NCBI GenBank assembly: GCA_036873755.1
Contig: JAVTVY010037032.1
Location: 105,787-169,786 of the forward strand
Length of the DNA: 64,000 bases
Source of the DNA: Hanleya hanleyi
Lineage: Eukaryota; Mollusca; Polyplacophora; Lepidopleurida; Hanleyidae
Reading direction: 5' to 3'
Part shown: positions 53,162 to 64,000 of the stretch, piece by piece
Numbering within the stretch: position 1 is the first letter of the stretch
Layout of the letters: each line of letters begins with the position of its first letter
Notes under the pieces: generated by a model
The model's input: the letters and a program-made list of their open reading frames with translations, nothing else
Told to the model about the DNA's origin: nothing
Databases searched by the model: none
Position numbers and translations under genes: made by a program

Positions 53162-54576
53162 TCATTTTCGCACGATCATGTTGATTGCATTTATTGTGCA
53201 GTTATTGAACATTGGCGCTGAGGGATTTGCGGCGACCAGGATAGCTGTGGGAATGTCACACGATGTGGGCGGGACAGCGGTGCTGTCGAATTCACAAAAC
53301 AGCTGATTAAGATCAAAATCAAAGTCGTCGGCATGGCCTTCTGCTCGTACATCCTGGGTGTGTAACACGGCCGACGTGGCATCATTTGACGTGGGTGCAG
53401 GGTACTGAGAAGATGATGTCACAGTTTCTGCAGGATGGGGTTTGACAAGAACATTTACTGGAAGTGTATGCGTACCGGTATTCGTCTTTCGGGTTGAACC
53501 CATCGTGTCAGGAAAGGCTACTGACGCAACCGTGTGGCCCATTTGCAGTTTCTCGCCCTCAGTTACTCGCTGGTAAACCAACAGCGACGAGACAGATCTG
53601 TGACCTGTGACAGCCATTATTTGAGATGCTGAATAGTTGTTTCTACCAAGGATGGTGATGCCGGTTGCTCGTATACTGTGGTTAGTGTATGGTTCAGAAA
53701 GTTTCAGACGAGTGCCCAGGTTGGTCATGAAGGCTGCCAAGCGGTGTTTCCCAATAGGTTTGTTATAATACCAAACTTTATCGTCGTCGAGGAAACTATC
53801 AACCGGGTACTGCCACAAGCGATCACATTTCGGATGGAGTTTGGAGATATAACTTTCGAATGAAGCAACAGGACAGAACGGGGAACCTTCTTCTTCAGGC
53901 ATGAATCCGGTAACACCCTCTTTTTGCTGGGCCCGGCGATTTTTGTGAGTTCATCCTCCTTTTTTTTCACATACCTCTGCCCAGTTTTCGGGTCCCGCTT
54001 GATGATGAATGTGTTTTTTGTCATCTTTTCCATATTCTCCACTCCCCTTCTAAAGAAGAACAGACGTACATCGAACTGAACTTTATTTGCAAGCCCAGTT
54101 GGGGTTTTTGGGGACATGAGAACAGACTTGTAGAGCTTACAACGATCGGACTCGTTTATGGGCTCATAATGATCGGTGTCGCCTTTTCCAGATGCCTTCA
54201 ACTCTGCAAGTGCGGTTTTGAAGCACTCGTTGGCTTCATTAAATTCCGAATTTCTAATCAAATCAAAAGTTTTCAAATACGGTGAGGCCTTCAGGTAACG
54301 ATTCAGAGAATGTCGAAAGTTTTCGAGAGTGGATGTTTTGTACAATTCTCCGTCTTGTTTTCGGGCATCCAAATAAAAATGACTGAGTACCTCTGCTAAC
54401 CTCTCGGCCGAGAATCCTTCGAATTCTTCACTCTGTCCCTTCTCTTTCAGGTCATACTTCAAAGTTCTGGCGGACGCTTTGTTCGATTTTTTTGTGTTGC
54501 TGGGAATAATATTAGCCCGCTTTTCAACAACTTCATCGTCCGTGTGAGACGCGAAACGTTTGTCTGATTCAGCCAT
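53162..54576 (-). pseudogene. Crypton-type tyrosine recombinase, one frameshift
   Basis: The N-terminal part (from ATG 54576) resembles KIAA1958/Crypton proteins, with a helical core-binding region and the catalytic Arg segment FDVRLFFFRRGVENM. After a frameshift near 53940-53950, beside an A5 run, the C-terminal catalytic part continues in another frame. It has NHSIRATG (His-x-x-Arg), TGHRS and LLVYQRV with the Tyr nucleophile. Total length is about 470 codons. Apart from that single shift the coding region is open, so it is a very young pseudogene, an allele, or a sequencing error. Such enzymes move elements through a circular intermediate or are domesticated as regulators. Element boundaries were not found. 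Confidence 0.8.
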
Positions 54577-54929
54577 TTTGTTTAGCAGACGATGGAATCT
54601 AGTGAACACCTGTTCGTTGCCCTTGGCGACGGGGGTATACGATATATATTCGACCAGCAAGTTGACAATACAGCATCACACATGAGGTCTGTCAGCCAAT
54701 CAAAAGTCTACATGCTTCTCTGAGATATGATAATATGTCATATTGAAGCTCTCGCTGAGTACAGTCAAACTGGGGTGGTAACTTCATCTGGTCACGCCAA
54801 TGCATTCGGGGGAGTGAAGAACGGGCAGTCTGGCAGTCTAATTTTTGTGGAGCAAAGTGTAGGGTATGTGAATTCGATCGAGCGGGCTTACGTTATAGCG
54901 TACGACTGGAGGGGTCTCAGAGTTTTTGG

Positions 54930-57900
54930 TTGATTTGACTGGAAACCTGTTATTATTGGTATCATTTGGGTTCCAAGCCATTGGCTGGGAACCTCCACGC
55001 CTTTTGACCGATGAAGCTGAAACGTCACATGGTGATAAGGGCCGGATAGATGTAATGCATATCCCGTCATTGAGTCGATTGGTCGTAAGCTCCGGCGGTC
55101 ATCTTGAATTCATGCCAAACATGATCTACTCCTCCAGAATCACTAAACCGATTAACGCGAAACTTGGCATACTTGGATTTATGGGTTGAGGTCTCTCAAA
55201 TTTAGCCCAGTCTGAGTTGGTTCGTAATTAAGTATGGTCGCCATCGACCAATCAAAATCGTCGGATTTTTAAGTAATGGATTTAAACGCGAAAGGTGCCT
55301 ATATATATAGAAAGAGATATATGTTATCGGACACCGGGAAGACGATAATTCCGTTGCCATTTCGACCAAGATTTCAAATTTGATGGATTGCTTTCATGAT
55401 CACAGGAAGATACCTCAGGTTTTGCAAGTCTAATTTTAAGGTTTCTTGTTGTGATTGTTCAAAGCGCTTGGTGCCCATCTTGGATTTATGCAAAACTCTT
55501 AAAAGATCTTCTTGTCCGAAACTGCTCAACCGATCGAAACTTGGAGCACGTGGTCGATGGTCCGAGGTCTTTTAACGATACTTATAAAGAGTAAATATCC
55601 GCCATCGACCAATCAAAGTTGTCGAATTTTCAAGTAACGGATTTTGACGAGAAACGTTGCTATATATATATATATATATATATGTTATCGGACACAGCGA
55701 TGCCAAAAAACGACGATTTCGAGGCTGAAAATTACTGCCGTTGCCATGGTAACACTCGTAGTTGACGCTTTTGGCCAATTTGGCCTATTTTATAGGTACG
55801 TACCTCATGTTGTGGAAGTCTAACTTTGAGGTTCTATCTTGTTCTTGGTCCAAGCGTTGGGCGGCCATCTTGGATTAATACAAAAATCATCAAATATCTC
55901 GCTGTCCGAAATCATAGAAACGATCAATACAAAACTTGGGATATATCATTTATGGACAGGGCTCCATCCACCAGTCTCATTGAAAGTTCACGTGTAACAA
56001 AAATGTCCGTCAACGATCAATCAAATTTGTCGGATTTCCAAATGACGGATTTTGAGTGCTTAAACGTTTATATGTATGTTACTGGACACAACGATGAAGA
56101 ATGAATGAGTATCAAAGCCGTAAATTGCAACGATTTGCGGAAGAGCACGCTTTGAGTGCTAATAAAACTAACCAAAAGTGTCCAATTATAATTCAATGGA
56201 TATGAATGGCGAAAATGGATACCGGTACGTATATGTTATGGAATGCCGCGATGACGTTTTAATGATGTGCATTAGATGTATGTTCAATGGTCTAGTTTTC
56301 ATTATTTTGATTACATCTTTGCAACGATTATATATACAAACGTATATAACTTGCATCCTATCACTTCTAATGTTATAACATTATACTGTTGTGGTGAATT
56401 ATTATGAGGATCCACTTTTCGTCATTTTTGTACATCGCCGCAACAAATAAGGGATCAATTTGTGAAATAAGCCTCAGATCACTCCTAATTGTAATATTAT
56501 GCTCTTGTGATGAATTATTATGAAAGATACAGTTTTCGTTGTTCCCTACGGCAAATATAGCTAATGTTTGGAGCTTGCATCGTATCTATTCGAACGATAT
56601 AACAACAGTTTGTCATGGTGCTTTTCTTATTAAGGGTCCAGTTTTCAATATTTGGGCCATATCTCTACAACGAATATAGGTACAAGTATGTAATGCCTTT
56701 GATATGCAAGTATATGCACAGACCGACTGCTCCGGAGCCGTTGAACTGATCGACACGATACTTGATATACCCAACACTGGCCAATCAAAATCTTATATTC
56801 AAGTAATGAGTTTTGTTGACGAAAATGGCTATATGTATGTTACTCGACATGACGATGCGAATGAACTTTCCCAAATTCGGAAATTGCATCGATTCACACA
56901 AATGGGCCACATAGATCCACTATTACTTATACACTGGGAACCATTCATTGCCGCTCGCAGCTATAGTTCTTGTTTTTGGCAAATTTATATTCTATACCGC
57001 TGCATCAACGAAGCTGAAACTTCGCATGGTGATTCGGGCCGATCGGGTCTAACGCATATCCGAAAGAGCATCCCATTGGTCGCTGCATGGTGACTATGAT
57101 TTTAGTGGACGAATATGGTGGTTTTGAAGTCTAAATTTACTTTCCATGAAAATGCTAATAGAAGGCGCTTTTTACTGAAATTTAAACGTTCACAAATCAT
57201 TTCGAAATTTCACAGACTGACAGATATACCCTGTGGCAGGTAGTACCATTTTCTTATTTGGCAAATCGTTGGGTGGCCATCTTAGATTTACCCTAAAAGC
57301 TTCAATATCTTCTTTTTTGGAACCGTTGATCCGATTAACTCGAAACTTGGTACATATAATCGATTGGTCGTCCTCTCTCATAGGTCTATTTGAAAAGTTG
57401 CCCCGGGAAATAAAATGGCCGCAATCACTGGATTTTCAGGTACCGGATTTGGACGGGGAAACCGTGTGAACCGATTTGAGGTACTGGCGATTGGCCGCCA
57501 TATATGTTATGTGATATGGCGACAAAAAAAATAATTGCGCTTCTAGGTCTCGTGGATTGGCCGCCATCTTGAATTTTGTCTGAAAACGGACACATCGTCA
57601 AAGGACTTAGCTCTGGTATAGCCTTGTGCCATACTACGTGAGAACAACGCTATGGTTGTAAACCAGTCACCAGATGGAGTTGTTGGGAAAATGCTGTACG
57701 GGCAATATTTGCCGAACCAATTGACCATAACCAATAAAATAATTCGATTCTATGTCCACTTACCTTTCATAAAAACACCTTGTTTATCAGCGACTGTCCA
57801 TTTTAGCTTGGCAAGAGATCTAGACTCGGACGAGGGGGGTAAAACGGTCCATATCGCCGCCATCTTGCATCGATCAGAACGCTGATTACGCGCCACAACA

Positions 57901-59700
57901 AGTCGCGATAAACACTACACGCACAACGGCGATGCGGACAGTTTTACCCCCTCGTCCGAGTTTAGATCTCTTGCCAAGCTAAAAATGGACAGTCGCTGAT
58001 AAACAAGGTGTTTTTATGAAAGGTAAGTGGACATAGAATCGAATTATTTTATTGGTTATGGTCAATTGGTTCGGCAAATATTGCCTGTACAGCATTTTCC
58101 CAACAACTCCATCTGGTGACTGGTTTACAGCCATAGCGTTGTTCTCACGTAGTATGGAACAAGGCTATACCAGAGCTACAAAGGACTATATCTCCGGAAC
58201 CAACAGGTTGCAGCCTTGTAGTTTGTTGCATTGTATTTCCGTTTTCGTTTCGTTTCGTTTTCGTAAATATTCTATCCGTTTCATCGTAGCTTCAATAATT
58301 TTCCCGCTATTCTCCATCGTATTTCATCCAAATTTGTCAACTGCCCGATTTTCGCGTAACTGATTTCGATGACGAAAGTAGGTATATGTATGTTATAAGA
58401 CACCGTACCCTGAGGATCAAATCCTGGAGACGAAATATTTGGAGGATGCCTTCTCCAGTCACGGAAACTGCGGACCGTGTAATGTGGTTTTAGTCTAGAT
58501 ATCCATGATCGCCTACCCTCACATAAAATCTGATCAAATATAAAGTTGAAGGATTTTCATTGGGCGGTGCAACTCGATTGACTTGTTCATTTCAAATTGA
58601 CCTCACTGGTTTTGATGATATGCTCACGCCCACGCTTCACCGCGGACGTCAATCCGCTGTCGATTTTAGTTCGCTACGGAGGTCTGAATTGATTTGGTCC
58701 GAAGTGTCAAAGGCTGAAGTCAGTATGTTCCAGATATTCTGTCCCAAGATTTGATGCTCAAAGTACAGCCGTTATGCCGAATATGGTGGTTTCGAAATAG
58801 AAATTCATTTCGTTGCCATGAAAACGCAAGTAGATAGCGCTTTCCATTGAGATTTCAAACTTGACCGATCCCCTCGATTTACACAAAACTATAACCTATG
58901 ATACATGAATGTAGATCTGAATACCAAGAACTTTTCATTTTTTTCAAAGATCACGTTCAAAGATCTTCTCACCCAAAACCAATCACCCAATCGATGCGAA
59001 ACTTGGAATACATCCTCGATGGACCAAGGTCTCCCAACAGTAGATTTGAAATGTAGCTACGTAAAATAATCTGGTCGCTATCGACCTATCAAATTAATGT
59101 GTCCGATTGTCATGTAGCTAATTCCTCAAGGTTCAAAACCAATGTTGTTGACCAATAGGCTGCGATGACCGCTTGGACCCAGAGAAATGTAGCATGCTGC
59201 TATATTGGTATCCCCATTATTATATTTCTGTCCGCCAGATTTTGTAGCTGACATTTACTCGACGCTACTGTACCGATTAAGGGAGTAGAGGTCTTTCATT
59301 TCCCTTCTCTTATGGGGTAACACTATAGTGATTTGTCTAATTTTTCAAAACAGGCTTTAGACAGTATGTTTCAAATATTCTGTCCAAGGATTTGATACTC
59401 AAAGTATCACCGTTGTGCCGGATATGGCGGTTTCGAAATAGGAATTTGTTCCGTTGCCAAGAAAACGCAAGTACATAGCGCTTTCGAATGATATTTCCAA
59501 CTTGACCGATCTCCTCGATTTACACAAAAGTATAACCTATACATGTATGTAAAGCTCAATACCAAGGACTTTTCGTTTTCTGTTCGGCGGCCATATTAGA
59601 TTACACGTTCAAAGATCTTTTCATCCAGAACCACTTACCCAATCGACGCGAAACTTGGAATACATCAAGGTCTCTCAACAGTAGATTTGAAATGTTGCTA
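54930..59700. repeat. Large array of diverged AT-rich repeats
   Basis: Recurring words include atcaaat(t/c)(g/t)tcgga, acggattttgac, atatgtatgttat(c/a)ggaca, cgcgaaacttgg and ggccatcttgga. They return at intervals of about 300-450 bp from 54930 to 59690 in the same orientation. No gene is seen. A (TA)n microsatellite is at about 55661-55682. A 569-bp foldback interrupts the array at 57609. Confidence 0.6.
57609..58177. mobile_element. Foldback element with 242-bp inverted arms
   Basis: Arms 57609-57850 and 57936-58177 are inverted complements with only a few mismatches, separated by an 85-bp loop. They begin agctctggtatagcc. There is no coding capacity. It is typical of a MITE or foldback transposon nested in the repeat array. 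Confidence 0.9.
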
Positions 59701-59726
59701 CGTAAAATAAACTGGTGGTTATCGAC

Positions 59727-60010
59727 AGTAGTATACAAAGCGTAAATTGAACAAATTGCTCCACACTGCGCATGCGTGTGACGTCATTAACCTGGGAAAA
59801 AGGGTATGTGCGCATGCGTGATGTGGAGCAACGTGGAGCAGAGGTCAGTGAGTGCAAGATGTGGGAGGTGGGTACAAGATGGCCGCCATGTGGGAGGTGG
59901 GTACAAGATGGCCGCCATGTGGGAGGTGGGTACAAGATGGCCGCGAGTGTCAGTGAGTGCAAGATGTGGGAGGTGGGTACAAGATGGCCGCCGTGGGTGG
60001 TGGGTGGAAC
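59727..60010 (+). mobile_element. Second Polinton-type terminus (partial)
   Basis: AGTAGTATACAAAG at 59727 matches the terminus of the intact Polinton. It is followed, as there, by GCGCATGCG motifs and TGACGTCA (about 59779-59786), then by repeated blocks with caagatggccgcc. No matching opposite end is found before 64000. The element is therefore either truncated, a solo terminus, or continues beyond the window. The preceding six bases are ATCGAC. Confidence 0.75.
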
Positions 60011-60129
60011 GAAAAAAAAAGTTCCGGCAAAAAAAAAAAAAAATGTATTCATCCGCGGTGATGTGGTTTGGCCGTGGTTTTGGCGGTAATTCGGTCTCGG
60101 GAAAAAGCTTCCGCGGAGAAAAAGTAGTC

Positions 60130-60535
60130 CCTAGATAAAATGGTCCGATTGGGTCGAGTGAGGTATCAAAGTGAAGCATTCGTGAAGGGGCATCTAATGG
60201 GCTGGGTGTGGGGTTGAAATATCGGCATTCTGCGCATGCGCGGTGACCGAAGGGTATGAAAATAGCCGTTTTGGAGCTAGGGGAGCCCCTAGTGTGCCGA
60301 TGGGGTCGAGTGAGGTATCGATGTGAAGCATTCGTGAAGGGGCATCTGATGGGCTGGGTGTGGGGTTGAAATATCGGCATTCTGCGCATGCGCGGTGGCC
60401 CAAGGGTATGGAAATAGCGGTTTTGGAGCTAGGGGAGTCCCTAATGGGCCAGTGGAGTCGTAGGAGGTATCAAAGTGAAGCATTCGTGAAGGGGCATCTG
60501 ATGGACTGGGCGTGGGGTTGAAATATCGGCATTCT
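60130..60535. repeat. gtcgagtgaggtatc repeats, about 160-bp units
   Basis: Three units with gggtcgagtgaggtatc, aagcattcgtgaaggggcat and ttctgcgcatgcgc are related to the 41720-42720 block in the intact element. Confidence 0.8.
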
Positions 60536-60707
60536 ACCATTGTATACAGGTGCCTTATACCATTGTATACAGGTGCCTTATACCATTGTATACAGGTGCC
60601 TTATACCATTGTATACAGGTACATCTGACCATTGTATGTGCCTTATACCATGGTATACAGGTGCCTTATACCATTGTATACAGGTGCCTTATACCATTGT
60701 ATACAGC
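60536..60707. repeat. 23-bp tandem repeat, about 7 copies
   Basis: The unit accattgtatacaggtgcc plus ttat repeats with one disrupted copy near 60620-60640. It is non-coding. The units are contiguous, so it is not a CRISPR array. Confidence 0.92.
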
Positions 60708-62439
60708 AGAAATTGTCTTTGTAACGTCTTATTGTGACATCATGGCATTATTGTTGTTTTGTGACACTGTGGAACTGTAAAAATTCCATGAATGGAAAAG
60801 AATGATAAAACCCATTAGTGCATAATATTGCTCAAATAATGCCAACAGAAAACTCAGAGTCAATTTAAATATTTATTTGTATTGAGCAAATTACAAGAAT
60901 TTCGAAGAGAAAAGAGCCGAAATAATGTCTGTCTGTCCTGGAAATAAGCTGATCAGCAATAAATCGACATCTCCGTGACCTTCAAGGAGATTTTGACATT
61001 AGGTTTTACCCGCTTTTATCACAAATCATTATAAAGAAATTGTCACGCCCGGTGAACTCCTGAAACCCACATCCTACCCTGCTAGTCTGGTGATAATAAA
61101 ATTTAAAGATCACATGTCCAACACATACTCACATAATGAAAGCAAGAATCGAACTTGCGCACCCCTCGAGATGAAGGATACCGTCCATGTTTCATTTTTT
61201 TGAGGTGTACTGAAATGCTCTCTTTAATTTATGCCCCGGTATCTATTTTCACATATAGGTTGAAGATTTATATCGACACTGCTACACACTTTTCGACATG
61301 TGTTTTCACTTTCGATGAACGCACAAAACAGTCTAAAAAATTCACCTACGCTAATATTTTCTGGTGTTTTGTAGAATATAGATTCGCGTTCATTTCTATT
61401 TCGTCAAGAAAAAATGTTTTGTAGAATATAGATTCGCGTTCATTTCTATTTCGTCAAGAAAAAATTTTCATCTCGAAAATTGGCAGATTGAAATCTAGCT
61501 TACCTGATAAAAGAAGTTTAGTCCAGATGTATACCTATATTTCCATACTCCCGGACGTTTGATGCATATCTGGGGGGCTGTTTTTTTCCTAGGTGGGATA
61601 TAACACACCATGCATTTGTATGCTAATCGAAATTCAGATATTTTCATCGGTAAATCCGGTGTCCAGTATACCACGTGGATGAAATTCAATTCAATTCAAT
61701 GTATTGTACAAAACACCTTTACGCACTAAACTATGAAGCTAATGATTTTGGTCAGCGGCACATAGATGTTCCCTGGTTTGGTGTTCACATCCCAGCGGTT
61801 TTCTGTTTCTTGGCTTGTCACGCATTTTTTCGAAATTCACAGATATTTCCATCGAAATATCAGCTGAGCTAACGGCCTCAATTGCCTGTTAGCTCTCTTG
61901 TTGCTCACGGTGAGCAAACGTTTCAAGAAATTGATTTCAGTTCCCGCATAACGTCTTCTTCAAGTCCATTTTGAATAGTCGAGCGTATGAATCGAGTCAA
62001 AATAACATGCAATTCATTTGCCTGTCCGGTAAAACTGGTGAGTTGTTGGCTTGCGTTCGCCGCACACACACTGAGGATTTGGCCTCGCGAGACGAAAATA
62101 GTTTAATATTTTTTTCTCCGGCCTCGCGGTTCAGCCAATGAACTATTAGAAAAGCATATGTGTTTGCATATTAATAAAACCACGGGCGCCTAAAAAATGA
62201 ACACATTTCATTACACTGTAGCGAATTGTTGCCATTGCACGTGTGAGTCAGTACGTTTTCATATCCACCTCAAATTGACACGGACAATTTCATTGCCAGT
62301 AAAATTGTAAGTTCATTGCGGAAAGAATTGATATTCCATAAATTCCTGGGGGAAATAGGAAGTACACATATATAAAGAATATTGTCTTCACGTAAAAGTT
62401 TGTACATTTCAAAAAAAAAATTTTCAAAACAAAACAAAA
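60708..62439. other. Non-coding, no gene recognised
   Basis: This includes a two-copy 50-bp tandem duplication at about 61364-61464 (core gaatatagattcgcgttcat). A LINE-tail-like attcaattcaatgtattgtac lies near 61684. No Polinton gene is detectable here. Confidence 0.5.
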
Positions 62440-62464
62440 AAATGTGAAGTAAAACCCGTCCTTC

Positions 62465-63190
62465 GGATGGGAAATCTTCATACGTCAAGTCAACAAAATT
62501 TTATTTTTAAGGTAGTGGGTCGAGTGAGGTATCATATTGAAGCTGACGTGAAATGCTTCACAATGATACCTCACTCGACCCGATTGGACCATTAGGGACG
62601 CCTCTAACCTCAAAAAAAGATTATTTTGAAGATAATTATCAACATCCGGTGAATGAAAATTTTTTATTTTAGAGGTAGTGGGTCGAGTGAGGTATCAAAT
62701 TGAAGCTGACGTGAAATGCTTCACAATGATACCTCACTCGACCCGATTGCACCACTAGGGGCTGCCCTAACTCCAATAAAGGCTATTTTGAATTTTCTGC
62801 GCATGCGCGAAGTCCAAAGGCTATGAAAATAGCCTTTTTGGGGTGAGAGGCGTCCCTAATGGGCCAATCGGGTCGAGTGAGGTATTAAATTGAAGGTGAC
62901 GTGAAGGAGCATCTGATAGACTGGGTGTGGGCTTGAATTAGGGTAATTCTGCGCATGCGCGAAGATGATATCAAAAATATGAATCTTCAAAAATAGCCTT
63001 TTTGGGATTAGAGGCGTCCCTAATGGACCAATCGGGTCGAGTGAGGTATCAAATTGAAGGTGACGTGAAGGAGCATCTGATGGACTGGTGTGGGTTGAAC
63101 TAACAGCATTGCGCATGCATAATCTTCAAATATCCTTTTTTTTTGCGGGTTAGAAGGCGCCCCTAGGTCAATGGAACGAGTGAGGTATCA
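62465..63190. repeat. Near-identical copy of the intact Polinton's internal repeat block
   Basis: About 650 bp matches 41723-42390 almost base for base in the same orientation, including the two hairpin units and TGCGCATGCGC motifs. It lies inside the putative second element that starts at 59727. Confidence 0.88.
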
Positions 63191-63489
63191 ATGTGAAGCA
63201 AATCAGTGAGGAGTCTTATTTTGAGATACCTAAAGTGGAGGAGCACTTGACTACTAATGGTTCGTCCGTGTTCAATAGTCTGCGCGCGATCTGGCCATAT
63301 GCGTGCGCCATGAAAAGAGGACTGACTGAGAGATTTTGCTATGTAGGGGTGTGTTTGGGTTAGAGATGAGCTAACCACGAAGTTTCGAGAATGGGTCGTG
63401 GAAGGTGTCAAAGTGAAGCTTGTGTGGGGTAGAGTCAGAATGGCGTGCTTTTGAATGCAAGTCGCGTCAATCTGCGCAGGCGCAGTTGG

Positions 63490-64000
63490 TTGTAGTAAGT
63501 AAAGTGGCCATTTCCGGGCAGTACATGAAGGTATTTGGGGTCAAGATGGGCTATTCACGGTTCGAATGCGTCCTGGAAGGTGTCATCTTGTAGTTCTCGG
63601 GGTGTACATTCCGATTTGGGGATGTTCGCGTCATCTGTGACGTCATCGGTACGAGTAGTAGCGAAAGTGGCCATTTTCGGGCAGTACATGAAGGTATTTG
63701 GGGTCGAGATGGGCTATTCACGGTTCGAATGCGTCCTGGAAGGTGTCATCTTGTAGTTCTCGGGGTGTACATTCCGATTTGAGGGATGTCCGCGTCATCT
63801 GTGACATTGATGACGTCATCGGTACGAGTAGTAGCGAAAGTGGACATTTTGTGGGTGCGTGAGGGTGAGTTTGGTGTAGAGATGCACCATCCTTAGTCCG
63901 AATGCGTCGTGTGAGGTGTCATTTTGTAGCTCTCGGGGTGTACATTCCCAATTGAGGCATGTCCGAAACATCTGTGACGTCATCGATGACGTCATCAGTA
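63490..64000. repeat. Tandem repeat of about 160-175 bp running to the window edge
   Basis: Three units contain gtggccattttcgggcagta, gggctattcacggttcgaat and tgacgtcatcggtacgag. Starts are near 63503, 63665 and 63837. The array continues past the end of the window. Confidence 0.85.

Noticed and set aside
60536..60707. CRISPR-like direct repeats
   Set aside because: Units are contiguous without unique spacers, in an animal-type genome.

Overview
This is a eukaryotic, animal-type genomic window. It contains an intron-rich actin gene, a claudin/PMP22-like four-helix membrane protein gene with GT-AG introns, non-LTR retrotransposon debris, microsatellites and many foldback or tandem repeats. 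Nothing fixes the species. The style (AT-rich, repeat-rich, 7-exon actin, Polinton and Crypton elements) fits a marine invertebrate, and I give no closer assignment.

Layout: 1-3030 has no gene. 3031-6375 (minus) is a complete 7-exon actin gene of 380 codons. 6376-19637 is non-coding and holds a long-arm foldback element, an 86-bp perfect palindrome, a LINE fragment, dispersed repeats and minisatellites. From 19638 (plus) a claudin-like gene runs with exons at 19638-19845, 24828-24974 and 44955 onward. Its second intron carries the main feature of the window.

26566-44845 is an apparently intact 18.28-kb Polinton/Maverick, a virus-like DNA transposon. It has AG...CT termini, a 6-bp target duplication TGCACA on both sides and terminal inverted repeats of about 826 and 553 bp. 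It encodes protein-primed DNA polymerase B, a class II tRNA-like gene, adenain-type protease, major and minor capsid proteins, a pX-like basic protein, further conserved virion-type proteins, packaging ATPase, a membrane protein and a chromodomain integrase. It also carries an accessory set: three genes built from tandem PC4-like (p15 coactivator) ssDNA-binding folds, one of them with an N-terminal CARD, plus a coiled-coil RING protein. The structural and integrase genes are packed head to tail on the minus strand with 0-26 nt spacing or overlap. Three genes (polymerase, CARD-PC4, RING) share an upstream palindromic module containing AAAATGGCGG, and the two TIRs also contain TGCGCATGCGCA and TGACGTCA. 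This suggests an early regulon read by host factors. The RING gene ends in a sequence that matches the metazoan histone mRNA 3' stem-loop with a purine-rich downstream element.

45115-64000 is repeat-rich. It contains a decayed Polinton fragment on the plus strand (minor capsid, pX-like, major capsid in the same order as the intact element, 48320-50040), a nearly intact Crypton-type tyrosine recombinase with one frameshift (53162-54576), large palindromes, and from 59727 a second Polinton-type terminus. That terminus is followed by repeats, some of them nearly identical to repeats inside the intact element, up to the window edge.

Working model: the polymerase replicates the element by protein-primed strand displacement from the TIRs, with the PC4-repeat proteins as candidate ssDNA-binding factors. 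The capsid, protease and ATPase genes would make particles, and the integrase would insert the DNA with 6-bp duplications. The CARD and RING proteins look like modulators of host death or innate signalling. Those last roles are inference from domains only.
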